The position numbers and the translations under genes were made by a program. Positions 1-7,844 of a stretch of 48,820 nt of DNA are shown in pieces. The first letter of the stretch is position 1, and each line of letters starts with the position of its first letter. Source of the stretch: Hyphomicrobiales bacterium. GTDB lineage: Bacteria > Pseudomonadota > Alphaproteobacteria > Rhizobiales > Rhizobiaceae. The DNA is taken from contig UBUL01000042.1 in the NCBI GenBank assembly GCA_900468625.1, forward strand, positions 1 through 48,820, in the 5' to 3' direction. Under the pieces are notes generated by a model that was given only the letters and a program-made list of their open reading frames with translations, did no database searches and was not told the DNA's origin.

Positions 1-834
1 AGGCAGAGCCAGCCGTTTCCCGGCCTTGCCGGCAAGATGAACCCCAAGCCGGATCATGGCGAGACATCCTATAAAGGCTCCGGCCGTCTCGCCGGGCGCA
101 AGGCACTGATCACCGGAGGCGATTCCGGAATGGGCCGCGCCGCAGCCATTGCCTATGCCCGCGAGGGCGCGGACGTCGCCATCAACTATCTGCCCGACGA
201 AGAGCCGGACGCAAAGGAAGTCATCGCGCTCATCGAGAAGGAAGGCCGCAAGGGCGTGGCGCTGCCCGGTGATCTCCGTGACGCCGCCTTCTGCGAAAAA
301 CTGGTCGACGATGCGGCCAAGGCGCTGGGCGGTCTCGACATCCTCGTGAACAACGCCGGGCGACAGCAGCAGGCCCAATCGGTTAACGACATCACCTACG
401 AGGCCTTCGACGCGACGATGAAGACTAACATTTATGCGACGTTCCTTCTGACGAAGGCCGCCCTCAAACACATGAAGCCAGGTGCGACGATCATTCAGAC
501 GACGTCGGAGCAGGCCTACGACCCGTCGGAGAACCTCGTCGACTACGCGATGACCAAGGCGGCAATGATGAACTTTACCAAGTCGATGGCGAAGCAGCTT
601 GGCCCGAAGGGCATTCGCGTTAACGGCGTCGCGCCCGGTCCGATCTGGACGCCGCTTCAGGTCAGCGGCGGAGCGACGATGGAAAAGCTCGAAAACTTCG
701 GTGGCGACACGCCGATGGGCCGTCCCGGTCAGCCCGCGGAACTTGCATCGATCTACGTGCAGCTTGCAGACCCGCAGGCGAGCTACGCCACCGGACAGGT
801 CTACGGGGCGGCGGGCGGCGGCGGCCAGCCGTAA
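1..834 (+). CDS. SDR family oxidoreductase, 5' end outside window
   Basis: NAD(P)-dependent short-chain dehydrogenase/reductase of the general-stress YghA/YdaD-like group (family recognition). The frame is open from the first base, and this group usually has a proline-rich N-terminal extension before the 'MNPKPDHGE' stretch at base 37, so the true start probably lies left of the window; 277 residues are visible. Seen: the Rossmann glycine motif TGGDSGMG, the NNAG motif, the catalytic YAMTK (Tyr-x-x-x-Lys) preceded by a conserved serine in TTSEQ, and the PGPIWTPL segment after the active site. The C-terminus ends in a Gly-rich tail. The substrate cannot be told from sequence. The neighbouring receiver genes on the opposite strand do not point to a shared role. 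Confidence 0.9.
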   Translation, partial: RQSQPFPGLAGKMNPKPDHGETSYKGSGRLAGRKALITGGDSGMGRAAAIAYAREGADVAINYLPDEEPDAKEVIALIEKEGRKGVALPGDLRDAAFCEKLVDDAAKALGGLDILVNNAGRQQQAQSVNDITYEAFDATMKTNIYATFLLTKAALKHMKPGATIIQTTSEQAYDPSENLVDYAMTKAAMMNFTKSMAKQLGPKGIRVNGVAPGPIWTPLQVSGGATMEKLENFGGDTPMGRPGQPAELASIYVQLADPQASYATGQVYGAAGGGGQP

Positions 835-933
835 CTCGCCTGCTTCACCGAAACGCCGAGCGCCGCGAGCAATATCGCCAGTGGGGAGACAAGAGATCTA
901 AAGTCACTGTCTCGCGAAGGAGGACGTCAAGAC

Positions 934-1314
934 TTAATCGCCGCCAGACGCCTGCAATCGCTTGAGCCGCTCAAGAAGCTGTTGTGGATGGTAAGGATGA
1001 TCCAGGGGACCATCTTCACAAAGATCTCCGGCTATTGCCGCCGTTCGCGCGGAGGAGGGTGTCAGCAAAACCTTCAATCCAGGTCGAAGCTCTCTTGCCT
1101 TCGCCGAAAGCTGGAATCCGGATTCGTCCCGCAACTCAAGATCTGTCACGAGTATGTCGACATTCTGCCGGCGGAGAACGGCCATGGTTTCCCGCGCGTC
1201 GATGGCTTCGATGACGGTGTAACCGCAATCGCGCAGATACTCAGCCACCGTCGATCGCTGTAAAGGATCGGTCTCAACAAGAAGGATCGTTTCAGATGAT
1301 GGAATCTCGGTCAT
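934..1314 (-). CDS. Stand-alone response-regulator receiver protein (CheY-like), degenerate
   Basis: Single receiver domain of 126 residues with no output domain. Seen: one acidic-pocket residue near position 16 (VETDP, where families usually have two adjacent acids), the phospho-acceptor Asp near 58 in ILVTDLEL, and a Thr in LLTPSSA. The usual invariant Lys-Pro near the C-terminus is replaced by His-Pro (DHPYHPQQ), so normal phosphorylation signalling may be altered. It starts inside the preceding receiver gene (23-base overlap), so the pair is likely co-transcribed and translationally coupled. No histidine kinase is visible nearby, so the partner is unknown. Confidence 0.8.
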   Translation of the reverse strand: MTEIPSSETILLVETDPLQRSTVAEYLRDCGYTVIEAIDARETMAVLRRQNVDILVTDLELRDESGFQLSAKARELRPGLKVLLTPSSARTAAIAGDLCEDGPLDHPYHPQQLLERLKRLQASGGD

Positions 1315-1711
1315 TCAAGCTACTCAACAATGGGGCCAAATCCTCCAGCAGATTGCGGACTGGCTTGGGAAGAAATAAGTCGAAAGATATCGGGTCGGCT
1401 GTATTAGGCCGATACTCTCCCGACGTGACCACGACCTTGATGTGACTGTTGCTTTCCTTCGCGCGCCTTGCCAAATCCAAACCATTCAGCGTGCCCGGCA
1501 TATGGACGTCGGTCACGAGGAGGTGAAAATGCGGATCACGCGCCAGTACGCTCAGCGCCTCATCCGCCGAACCAGCTTCGGTCACGTGCCAGCCCCCATC
1601 ACGAAGGGTTTGGGCCAGATCAATTCGCACAAGCACATCGTCCTCGGCGACAAGCGCGCGCCGAATTGGGAGAGGGCCGGCAGCCATGTCAATATTGTTC
1701 GCTCCAACCAC
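1292..1711 (-). CDS. Stand-alone response-regulator receiver protein (CheY-like)
   Basis: 139-residue receiver domain with a full set of family residues: the acidic pair in VAEDD (about 23-25), the phospho-acceptor Asp near 68 in LLVTDVHMPG, Thr in VVVTSG and Lys in FLPKPV. There is no DNA-binding or enzyme output domain, so it probably acts through protein contact, as a phospho-relay component or as a sink. The GTG at 1711 is favoured as start because a GGGGAG ribosome-binding sequence sits about five bases upstream; an ATG at 1687 is possible. Its 3' end overlaps the following degenerate receiver. Single-domain receivers of this type are common in rhizobia. Confidence 0.85.
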   Translation of the reverse strand: MVGANNIDMAAGPLPIRRALVAEDDVLVRIDLAQTLRDGGWHVTEAGSADEALSVLARDPHFHLLVTDVHMPGTLNGLDLARRAKESNSHIKVVVTSGEYRPNTADPISFDLFLPKPVRNLLEDLAPLLSSLNDRDSII

Positions 1712-1897
1712 GAACGCTCCCCATGGGCATTCGAGTCAATTCCAAACAGCAAAATGTGCCAGCGGTGATGTTGTTCCGAACTTAAGCTAAGGAATCCATG
1801 CCAGCCACAATATTGCGTGGCCATCGATTTTGGGAGCCATTGGAACCTTTCATCTCTTTGGATGTTTGTATCGCGGAAATTTCCACGGGAGATCGAC

Positions 1898-2104
1898 ATG
1901 CTGAGCGTCAGCGTTGCAGTGCGCCAAGGCGGAACTATTGAACTTCAATCGGGAGTATTCGACGACATGGATGCGGTTGCACTCATTACATCGATGACGA
2001 AGTCCTCCCATAACGCCGCCACTGAGATTATTCGTGAAACCCGTCTGTCAGGAATGTGCAAGCGGAGAGCGGATAGTTTTGAAGTTCTGGCCAAGGTCCT
2101 GTGA
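1898..2104 (+). CDS. Small hypothetical protein
   Basis: Predicted 68-residue protein beginning MLSVSVAVRQGG, preceded by GGGAG about six bases upstream of ATG 1898; the frame extends upstream to 1817 but without a better start. It has no signal peptide, membrane segment or motif that I recognise. The composition is mixed, ending in a basic C-terminal half. Its promoter region would be shared with the divergent receiver genes, which is weak evidence of association. Existence rests only on the open frame and ribosome-binding site. Confidence 0.4.
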   Translation: MLSVSVAVRQGGTIELQSGVFDDMDAVALITSMTKSSHNAATEIIRETRLSGMCKRRADSFEVLAKVL

Positions 2105-2331
2105 CCGATCATTCTTCACTGCCGGAGGAGATGGAATTTCAAACGGTAAAGGGGGGGCGGCATGCCGCCGATAGCGATGACGTGGCCGGTCGTTCTGTGG
2201 GCTGAGCCATAATCAATAGCTTTGCATCTTCCATGGCTTCCGGCTCATGGTGACGGTGGAGAGAAGGCTGAGCGTTCCTTAACTCGTCATGCGAGATTGT
2301 TCATTGCCCTGTCGATGGTGCGAGGTTTACG

Positions 2332-2421
2332 ATGATCAGATTGATTTCAGCGAGTATTCTGATTGTTCTCGCCGCGGTCGGCGTCGCATCCGCGCAAGCG
2401 ATGAATGGAACACCCCGATGA
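2332..2421 (+). CDS. Possible tiny exported peptide or signal-peptide remnant
   Basis: A 29-codon frame begins MIRLISASILIVLAAVGV and continues to ASAQA, a textbook signal peptide with a signal-peptidase-like cleavage site, followed by only about six residues before the stop. It may be the 5' remnant of a secreted protein that lost its mature part, or chance. No good ribosome-binding sequence is seen. The surrounding 2105-2625 stretch holds nothing else that I can support. Confidence 0.2.
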   Translation: MIRLISASILIVLAAVGVASAQAMNGTPR

Positions 2422-2625
2422 ACAAGAGGCGTCAGATGCGTTGAGCACCAATTGGGGCTCATCGGGTTCTGCAGCTCCGAGTCGCTGTTGCCGATGGTCG
2501 TTTCAAGGAGACAAAGCTCAGTCGCGCAGCGTAACCCATCTTTTCGAACATTCATATCTGGTTCAGATGCAGCATGCACAAGTACATGCGTCCTTAAGAC
2601 ACCCCCTGACTTTCGGAGGCAACAC

Positions 2626-2928
2626 ATGAAAATCACCTATGCTCTCGCTCTTGCCAGCGTGCTCGCATTTTCCGGATCGGCCTTTGCAGCATCTTCAGCC
2701 GCCACCACCACAGGCACAAATACTATTGCCAAGCCTGCTGCTGCAGCAACCGCCGACACAGCAAAGGCAGCAACCGCTACCACGGCCGCAAAGCCGGCTG
2801 TTGCCGATACGCAAAAGCAGGCTATTTCTAAGAAATGTTCGGCTGACGCTGACGCCAAAGGTCTGCATGGCAAGGAGCGCAAGAAATTCCGCGATCAGTG
2901 CAAGACCACTGCCATGAAGAAGAGCTGA
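2626..2928 (+). CDS. PsiF-repeat family exported protein
   Basis: 100-residue protein. Residues 1-22 form a signal peptide (KITYALALASVLAFSGSAFA). Next comes a low-complexity Ala/Thr/Lys linker (about 23-65), then a C-terminal PsiF-like repeat with the pattern KKCSADADAKGLHGKERK and a second Cys in RDQCK. PsiF of E. coli is phosphate-starvation inducible; the molecular function of the family is unknown. ATG 2626 is chosen because CGGAGGC lies six bases upstream and the signal peptide starts exactly there; the longer upstream frame would bury it. A hairpin follows at 2987-3013. Confidence 0.8.
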   Translation: MKITYALALASVLAFSGSAFAASSAATTTGTNTIAKPAAAATADTAKAATATTAAKPAVADTQKQAISKKCSADADAKGLHGKERKKFRDQCKTTAMKKS

Positions 2929-2986
2929 AGGCCTTCGACCCGAACTGTTAAATTGCATGAATATACGGGTGTTACGATAGAAAAAG

Positions 2987-3013
2987 GAAGGGTGGAGAAT
3001 ATTTCCGCCCTTC
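2987..3013 (+). terminator. Candidate transcription terminator hairpin
   Basis: A ten-pair stem, GAAGGGTGGA with TCCGCCCTTC (one G-T wobble), with a seven-base loop lies 58 bases after the psiF-like stop. There is no T-run on the plus strand. A run of five A precedes it, which would be a T-run for transcripts on the minus strand. Confidence 0.45.
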
Positions 3014-3294
3014 ATGTCACCACAGTATTCAAGTCCTTTCAGCAGATGTTCGGCGTATTCAAAATCGAATAAAACCAACATCAAACATGGGCGGCGATCA
3101 GGAACAAAATGTTCATTTGCGTCGCGATATCAACCAATCTTGCATTTCGCCCTGATCCAACCTCGACGTCGATATAACAAGTTCGTCAAAGGGTTCTTGG
3201 TCGCCGAACGGATCAACATCAAATGAAAATGCGGATCAGAATGTTGTGAAGCTCGACACTCGTTTATCGATTCCCGCGTCCCACGTGCCACGCA

Positions 3295-3503
3295 TTATCG
3301 CGGCAAGCGCCTACTGTCGCCAGAATGCCTTCTGATCCATTTCCAACGAGGTTTGCGTTGACCCCATGTTCACCTGCAAGTTTCGATACCGATGCGCCAG
3401 GTTCAAGGCACGCGGGAATAAGCCGGTCTTTCGACTCAGGATCGAACCGGCGTCGTCCATTCCGACTAACCAGCCGAACGACAAGCTTTTGACCTTCATC
3501 CAT
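3295..3503 (-). pseudogene. IS66-type TnpA (OrfA) transposase remnant, frameshifted
   Basis: The N-terminal 50 residues (for example RRRFDPESKDRLIPACL and GASVSKLAGEHGVNANL) match the small helix-turn-helix protein encoded first in IS66-family elements. After VNANL the frame breaks. Restoring one missing T near 3345 (reading GTTTGG instead of GTTGG on the coding strand) gives the expected NLVWKWIRRH continuation, ending at a TAA at 3295. The rest of the element (TnpB, TnpC) is absent, so this is a decayed fragment. The start is ATG 3503, directly after the hairpin at 3505-3537. Confidence 0.7.
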
Positions 3504-3504
3504 C

Positions 3505-3537
3505 ACGGCTGTCCACCTCTTTTAGGTGGACAGCCGT
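3505..3537. repeat. 14-bp inverted repeat at start of IS66-type remnant
   Basis: ACGGCTGTCCACCT and AGGTGGACAGCCGT form a perfect 14-base inverted repeat around a five-base loop. It lies immediately upstream of the tnpA-like remnant and would cover its ribosome-binding region, so it may have limited transposase translation. Sequence to its right up to about 3700 looks like the untranslated leader of the same element. This is inferred from position. Confidence 0.55.
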
Positions 3538-3713
3538 AACGAGCCTGCTTCATGGAGACACCGATCGAAGCGTGGCCGTCTACGAGACCGAGGAGTGACG
3601 GTGGTCGGTGGCTCCCAACCTTCACTTCACCCGTAACTACCGCCCGTCCGCCGAAGCATGCGAAGCCGAACCCTCGTCGTCCTTCGTCTACAGACCTGGC
3701 GTTCCCCATCGAA

Positions 3714-4622
3714 TTACTTCATTTGCTCGCGGACCCTAATGACGGCGTCAGCGAAAGCGCGGGGCTGTTCCTGCGGAACGTTGTGACCTGCGTTGACGGC
3801 GCGATGTTCGTGGAAGCCGGCAAACATCTTTGAATGATCCGAGGTCCCTCCGGGCTTCAGCGGATCTTTGGTTCCGTCGATGGTTATCGTGGGCACGGTT
3901 ATTCGAGGCTTTTCGGCCAACCGCGCCTCAAGATCCTGAAACGCCACGTCACCGGGCTCCAGGCCGAAGGAGTGCCGATAACAGCTAATGACGATATCCA
4001 CGAAGTCAGGATTTTCAAACGCGCCCGCTGACCTGGTGAACGTCGCCTCGTCGAACCGCCAGCTGGGAGACCACTCGCTCCAGAGTATCCGGCAAAGGTC
4101 ACGGCGGTTTTGCGACAGACATTTACGGCCTCGTTCCGTCTGGAACAGATGCTGGTACCAGAAAACCTTTTCCAATGCGGGAGCCGCGGGGAGTTTTTGT
4201 CCGCTGACATCGATAATGTCGTAGCCGGCGTAAGAAACTAGGCCAGCGATCCGGTCCGGCCACAGGGCTGCCACCACGCAAGAGGCGTTTCCGCCCCAAT
4301 CGAAGCCGCCGAGAATGGGCCGCTCGATCCCAAGTGCATCGATTAGTTCGACAATATCGCGGCCGCGGGCCGCCTGCTGCCCGTTGCGCGACGTCGTGCT
4401 CGCTAAAAACCGGGTTGGCCCGAAGCCGCGAGTGTAGGGCACAACGACGCGCGCGCCGGCATTAGCCAATATCAAAGCGACTTCTTTGAACGCGTGCACG
4501 TCGTAAGGAAATCCATGCGAAAGAACCACAGCCCACCCATCGCGTGGACCATATTCAAGGTAGGCAATGGACAAGGTTGTTGTTTTCTCGGTCTTCGTCA
4601 CCGTTCCGTCCGCCGCCATCAT
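3714..4622 (-). CDS. Alpha/beta hydrolase with aspartate nucleophile
   Basis: 302-residue alpha/beta-hydrolase-fold enzyme. Seen: the oxyanion motif HGFPYD (about 36-41), the nucleophile elbow GGFDWGG with Asp near 108, and the catalytic His near 280 in NAGHNVPQE. An Asp nucleophile in G-x-D-W-G is typical of epoxide hydrolases and haloalkane/haloacetate dehalogenases rather than serine esterases (family knowledge). The start codon overlaps the stop of the upstream epoxide-hydrolase-type gene by four bases (ATGA), so the two are co-translated. The divergent LysR gene beyond that partner is the probable regulator. The substrate is unknown; an epoxide or small halogenated compound is possible. 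Confidence 0.85.
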   Translation of the reverse strand: MMAADGTVTKTEKTTTLSIAYLEYGPRDGWAVVLSHGFPYDVHAFKEVALILANAGARVVVPYTRGFGPTRFLASTTSRNGQQAARGRDIVELIDALGIERPILGGFDWGGNASCVVAALWPDRIAGLVSYAGYDIIDVSGQKLPAAPALEKVFWYQHLFQTERGRKCLSQNRRDLCRILWSEWSPSWRFDEATFTRSAGAFENPDFVDIVISCYRHSFGLEPGDVAFQDLEARLAEKPRITVPTITIDGTKDPLKPGGTSDHSKMFAGFHEHRAVNAGHNVPQEQPRAFADAVIRVREQMK

Positions 4623-5758
4623 CGCGTGCCGTCTCCAATGTTCGTGATGAACGCGCGCAGGTCAGCGAGCATCAACTCCGGTTGCTCAAGTGCCGCGAAA
4701 TGGCCGCCCTTCGGCATCGTGTTCCAGTGAACGATGTTATAGGTCTTTTCAGCAAGCGATCGCGGTGGCGGTAGGAATACGGGATCAGGGAAGGCCGCGA
4801 CGCCCGTTGGAACCCGGATGCGCGTTCCTTCCGGAAATGTCTGCGATCCCTCCAGACGCTTTCCGTGGTAAATCCACGTCGACGTGACGACGGACGAAGT
4901 TGCTATGTAGAGCATAATGTTGGTCAGCAATTCGTCCTCGGTAAACTTGGCCCAGATATCCGGACCGCCATCTGACGTCCTCTCCAAGTCGGCCCACTTG
5001 CCGAACTTTTCCAGTATCCACCCGGCCGCCCCGACGGGGCTATCGGCGAGGGCCACCCCCAGTGTCTGTGGGCGGGTCTCCTGCTCCTGGTTGTACCCTG
5101 TCTCCCAGTCCAGGATCGCGGCCCGCCTCTTAAATAGGTCCGTCTCTTCCTGTGTGGTCGGGACGACATCCTTGGCAAGAACGCTTACCATGTTTAGATG
5201 GAAGCCCAGCAACGCGTCTGGTTGGATGTAAGCCATCCAACTTGCGATCCCCGCTCCCCAATCTCCTCCCTGTACAACATAGCGGCGACCCGGAAACAAC
5301 TTCGTCATCAGCACATGCATCAACTCGGCTGCTCGCCGCGGTCCGATGACGCCTTTGATGGGCTGCGAAAAAGCAAATCCGGGGAGGGATGGAATGACGA
5401 CGTCATGTCCATCCGCCACGAGCGGATCGAGAAGGCGTTCGAACTCGAGATAGGATCCGGGCCAACCATGCAGGAGAAGGACGGGCGGTCTGGACCCGTC
5501 GCCCTTGGCGTACAGGAAATGGATCCCTTCGCCTTCGATATCGGTTTTGAAATTGGGAAGCCGATTAAGACGCTGCTCGACCTCGCGCCAGTCATACGTG
5601 TCGAGCCAATAGGCCACCAGACGCTTGAGGTCGTTCACATCGACGCCTGCTGACCAGCCGCCGGCATCGGTAAGCTGAGACCAGTCATACGCTTCGACCT
5701 TCGTGCGGATGGCCGACAACCGTTCCTCGGATATGCGGATCGTAAATGGCGAGATCAT
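4619..5758 (-). CDS. Epoxide hydrolase-type protein (EHN domain plus alpha/beta hydrolase)
   Basis: 379 residues. The N-terminal part (about 3-105) matches the epoxide-hydrolase N-terminal domain, with FTIRISEERL and WREVEQRLNRLPNF. The hydrolase domain follows, with HGWPGSY as oxyanion motif, the nucleophile Asp near 166 in QGGDWGAG and the general-base His near 353 in KGGHFAALEQP. Family members hydrate epoxides to diols through an aspartyl ester intermediate. ATG 5758 is preferred over an in-frame TTG at 5779 because GAGGTGGG lies about ten bases upstream. It is the first gene of a two-gene operon with a second Asp-nucleophile hydrolase and is divergent from a LysR regulator, which is consistent with inducible breakdown of an epoxide-containing compound. 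Confidence 0.87.
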   Translation of the reverse strand: MISPFTIRISEERLSAIRTKVEAYDWSQLTDAGGWSAGVDVNDLKRLVAYWLDTYDWREVEQRLNRLPNFKTDIEGEGIHFLYAKGDGSRPPVLLLHGWPGSYLEFERLLDPLVADGHDVVIPSLPGFAFSQPIKGVIGPRRAAELMHVLMTKLFPGRRYVVQGGDWGAGIASWMAYIQPDALLGFHLNMVSVLAKDVVPTTQEETDLFKRRAAILDWETGYNQEQETRPQTLGVALADSPVGAAGWILEKFGKWADLERTSDGGPDIWAKFTEDELLTNIMLYIATSSVVTSTWIYHGKRLEGSQTFPEGTRIRVPTGVAAFPDPVFLPPPRSLAEKTYNIVHWNTMPKGGHFAALEQPELMLADLRAFITNIGDGTR

Positions 5759-5830
5759 CCTCTTACCCACCTCAATCAAAGCCCGAGGCCGAAAGCCGAA
5801 CGGGCAGCAAGTTGCATCGATCGTTCATAC

Positions 5831-5853
5831 GCAAAGATGGACTTTTGCTTTGC
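5831..5853. promoter_or_regulatory. Candidate LysR operator between epoxide hydrolase and lysR genes
   Basis: GCAAAG and CTTTGC form a perfect six-base inverted repeat separated by 11 bases, in the 143-base gap between divergent genes. Dyads of this spacing are typical of LysR-type regulator sites. Assignment to the adjacent LysR protein is inference from position. Confidence 0.5.
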
Positions 5854-5901
5854 CATGTGTATGCCTTCTTGCCGTTAAACGCCTTTGCGCAGGATGCATA
5901 A

Positions 5902-6849
5902 ATGGCAAGGATGGAAGTAATTGGCGATCTCGAGGTGTTTATGCTCGTTGCCGAGAGGGGAAGCTTTTCCGCGGCCGGCCGTCGGCTTGGTCTGGCTCCT
6001 TCATCGATCGCCAGGATCGTTGATCGAATCGAAGCAAGGCTCGGCGTTCGCCTGCTCCTGAGGACTACCCGGTTGCTAACGATTACGCCGGAAGGCACGG
6101 CATATCTGTCTGCGGCCCGGAGAATCCTTACGGATCTGAGGGAAACCGAGCAGATGATCTCGGACCGGAGTTCTCCGCGCGGCCGCCTACGGGTGACGAC
6201 ATCCATACAGTACGGAAGATTGTCACTGGTTCCCCTTCTTGGCGAGTTCATAAGGCGGTATCCTGACATCATGCTCGACGTCAACCTTACCGACACTGTC
6301 GTAGATATCGCAGCCGGTCAGGCCGACGTGGGTATCCGTTTCGGACCGCTTGCCGATGGTGCTTTGACGGCGCGAAAGCTCGGCGAAACGCGCAAGGTCA
6401 TTGTTGCCTCTCCGGAATACCTTGCGCGCCGGGGCATGCCGAAAGTCCCGGAAGACCTCCACGATCATGATTGCCTCGGCTTCAACTTCAAGCGAGCCGC
6501 AGCGACTTGGCCGTTTCGGAAAGACGGGCGCGATTATCCTTTGGCCATCAAAGGCAGTGTAGAGGCAAACAATGGTGAAACGCTGGGACAGCTCGCCGCT
6601 GAGGGCGTAGGTATCACGCGCGTGGGAACACAGACTGTGGAGGCTGCGATCCGTTCGGGGCAGCTTGTGCCACTTCTCGAAGACTTCAATCCCGGAGAGG
6701 TGGAGGAAATCCACGCAGTGTTCGTTGGCGGCGCGCATACGCCGGCGCGCGTCAGGTGCTTTGTCGATTACCTCGCCGAAAATTCACGCCTGCTCGGGAC
6801 CGGGCGCCCGGTACGTCCAGAAAAGGCAACCGACAGTCTATCGTCTTAA
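5902..6849 (+). CDS. LysR family transcriptional regulator
   Basis: 315-residue LysR-type regulator. The N-terminal winged helix-turn-helix (about 6-65) contains LEVFMLVAERGSFSAAGRRL and SIARIVDRIEARLG; the C-terminal periplasmic-binding-like effector domain runs from about 90 to 295. Regulators of this CrgA/PA0218-like type usually control an adjacent divergent gene in response to a pathway metabolite. AGGA lies seven bases before ATG 5902. It is divergent from the two aspartate-nucleophile hydrolases, with a good dyad at 5831-5853 in the shared gap, so those genes are the likely targets. No intact effector clue is visible. Confidence 0.9.
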   Translation: MARMEVIGDLEVFMLVAERGSFSAAGRRLGLAPSSIARIVDRIEARLGVRLLLRTTRLLTITPEGTAYLSAARRILTDLRETEQMISDRSSPRGRLRVTTSIQYGRLSLVPLLGEFIRRYPDIMLDVNLTDTVVDIAAGQADVGIRFGPLADGALTARKLGETRKVIVASPEYLARRGMPKVPEDLHDHDCLGFNFKRAAATWPFRKDGRDYPLAIKGSVEANNGETLGQLAAEGVGITRVGTQTVEAAIRSGQLVPLLEDFNPGEVEEIHAVFVGGAHTPARVRCFVDYLAENSRLLGTGRPVRPEKATDSLSS

Positions 6850-7028
6850 GTCGGACTGCCGACAACTATGCAAGCGGTCGTTCTAAAGACGAGGGCTCAA
6901 ATCATCGGGTCCGAGGTTCGAATCGGCTCAAGAGCATAAAAGTGAAAGGAATCTTGGAGAGGGTCGAAAACTCGCTGTGGATATTGTCATTCAAATGCAT
7001 TATCTTTGTACTGAATGTGGAGATCGTC

Positions 7029-7337
7029 ATGGCCGCAAACGCACTTGTCCAAACACGTATTGATGCTGAAGTTCGCGATCGTGCCTCAGCCGTTCTCGAG
7101 AGCATGGGCCTAACGGTATCGGACGCGGTTCGGATCTTACTCACCCGCACGGCCAATGAGGGTGCTCTGCCCCTTGAACTTTTCTCAGGCAGTGAAGCTC
7201 ACGACGCTTGGTTTCGCACCAAGGTGCTGGAAGCGTTGAACGATACTCGGCCCGACATTTCGGATAATGAAGTCGAGGCACATTTCGCAAAGCGTCGAGC
7301 GACAGCACGCCTCAGAGCAAGTGACCGCAAATCGTGA
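7029..7337 (+). CDS. RelB/DinJ-type antitoxin
   Basis: 102-residue antitoxin. The N-terminal half matches the RelB/DinJ family, with the ribbon-helix-helix segment ALVQTRIDAEVRDRASAVL and GLTVSDAVRILLTR. The charged C-terminal tail should wrap and neutralise the toxin. ATG 7029 is chosen because the conserved family N-terminus begins there. The stop overlaps the toxin GTG start by four bases (GTGA), the usual coupling in type II modules. Such pairs normally repress their own promoter; the 180 bases upstream include an AT-rich stretch with a CATT/AATG dyad near 6989. Confidence 0.88.
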   Translation: MAANALVQTRIDAEVRDRASAVLESMGLTVSDAVRILLTRTANEGALPLELFSGSEAHDAWFRTKVLEALNDTRPDISDNEVEAHFAKRRATARLRASDRKS

Positions 7338-7627
7338 AGCTGACGTGGTCTGCGTTCGCTCTATCGGATCGCGACGCCATATTCACCTACATCGAGGCAG
7401 ATAATCCTTCAGCCGCTGTCATGATCGACGAGCGGATCATGGCTGCCACTCGCCGCTTGATCGATTTTCCCGCAAGCGACCGCGTTGGAAGAATTGCAGG
7501 GACGCGCGAATTGGTGATCAACGGAACGCCTTATATCGCGGCATATGCCGTTATGGAGACGGCAGTTCGTATCCTTCGCGTCCTTCATGGCTCTCAGGAG
7601 TGGCCCGAGACTTTGCCACACAGCTGA
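7334..7627 (+). CDS. RelE/ParE-type toxin
   Basis: 97-residue toxin of the RelE/ParE superfamily, recognised by LTWSAFALSDRDAIFTYI at the start, the central GRIAGTRELVINGTPYIAAY and the terminal VRILRVLHGSQEWP. RelE members cleave mRNA on the ribosome and ParE members poison DNA gyrase; the sequence does not settle which this is. It uses a GTG start overlapping the antitoxin stop. The unit is an orphan, not embedded in an obvious mobile element, although decayed IS sequence lies within a few kilobases. Confidence 0.88.
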   Translation: MKLTWSAFALSDRDAIFTYIEADNPSAAVMIDERIMAATRRLIDFPASDRVGRIAGTRELVINGTPYIAAYAVMETAVRILRVLHGSQEWPETLPHS

Positions 7628-7844
7628 GCTTTTAGCTCGACACGAACCGTCTGGTCCTTTGCGATGATCGCGGCTTCCATTTCAAGCTACAGTTGGCAAT
7701 CTCGTCAGATCGCCGCGGGTTCGCGTCAGGTAGGTATTGGCGCGAGTTGTCGGTCACGATCCTTAGCTTAATGCCCCGAAGTGTCGGGCTTCCGGTTCGG
7801 TACCCATCAACGGCAATCAGTCTGCGCCCTTTGCTAACAGCCGA
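7628..7844. other. Intergenic region, nothing recognised
   Basis: 217 bases between the toxin gene and the convergent GntR gene. I see no supported gene, RNA or strong terminator; it may hold degraded coding sequence. Confidence 0.3.

Noticed and set aside
2131..2205. 24-codon frame directly after GGAGGAG
   Set aside because: The ribosome-binding sequence is too close to the ATG and the peptide has no features; not enough support for a gene.
6880..6945. tRNA-like GGTTCGAATC stretch preceded by an apparent anticodon-like loop
   Set aside because: The T-arm stem does not pair beyond one base, no acceptor stem or CCA end can be formed, and the anticodon arm is mismatched; chance similarity or an old fragment.
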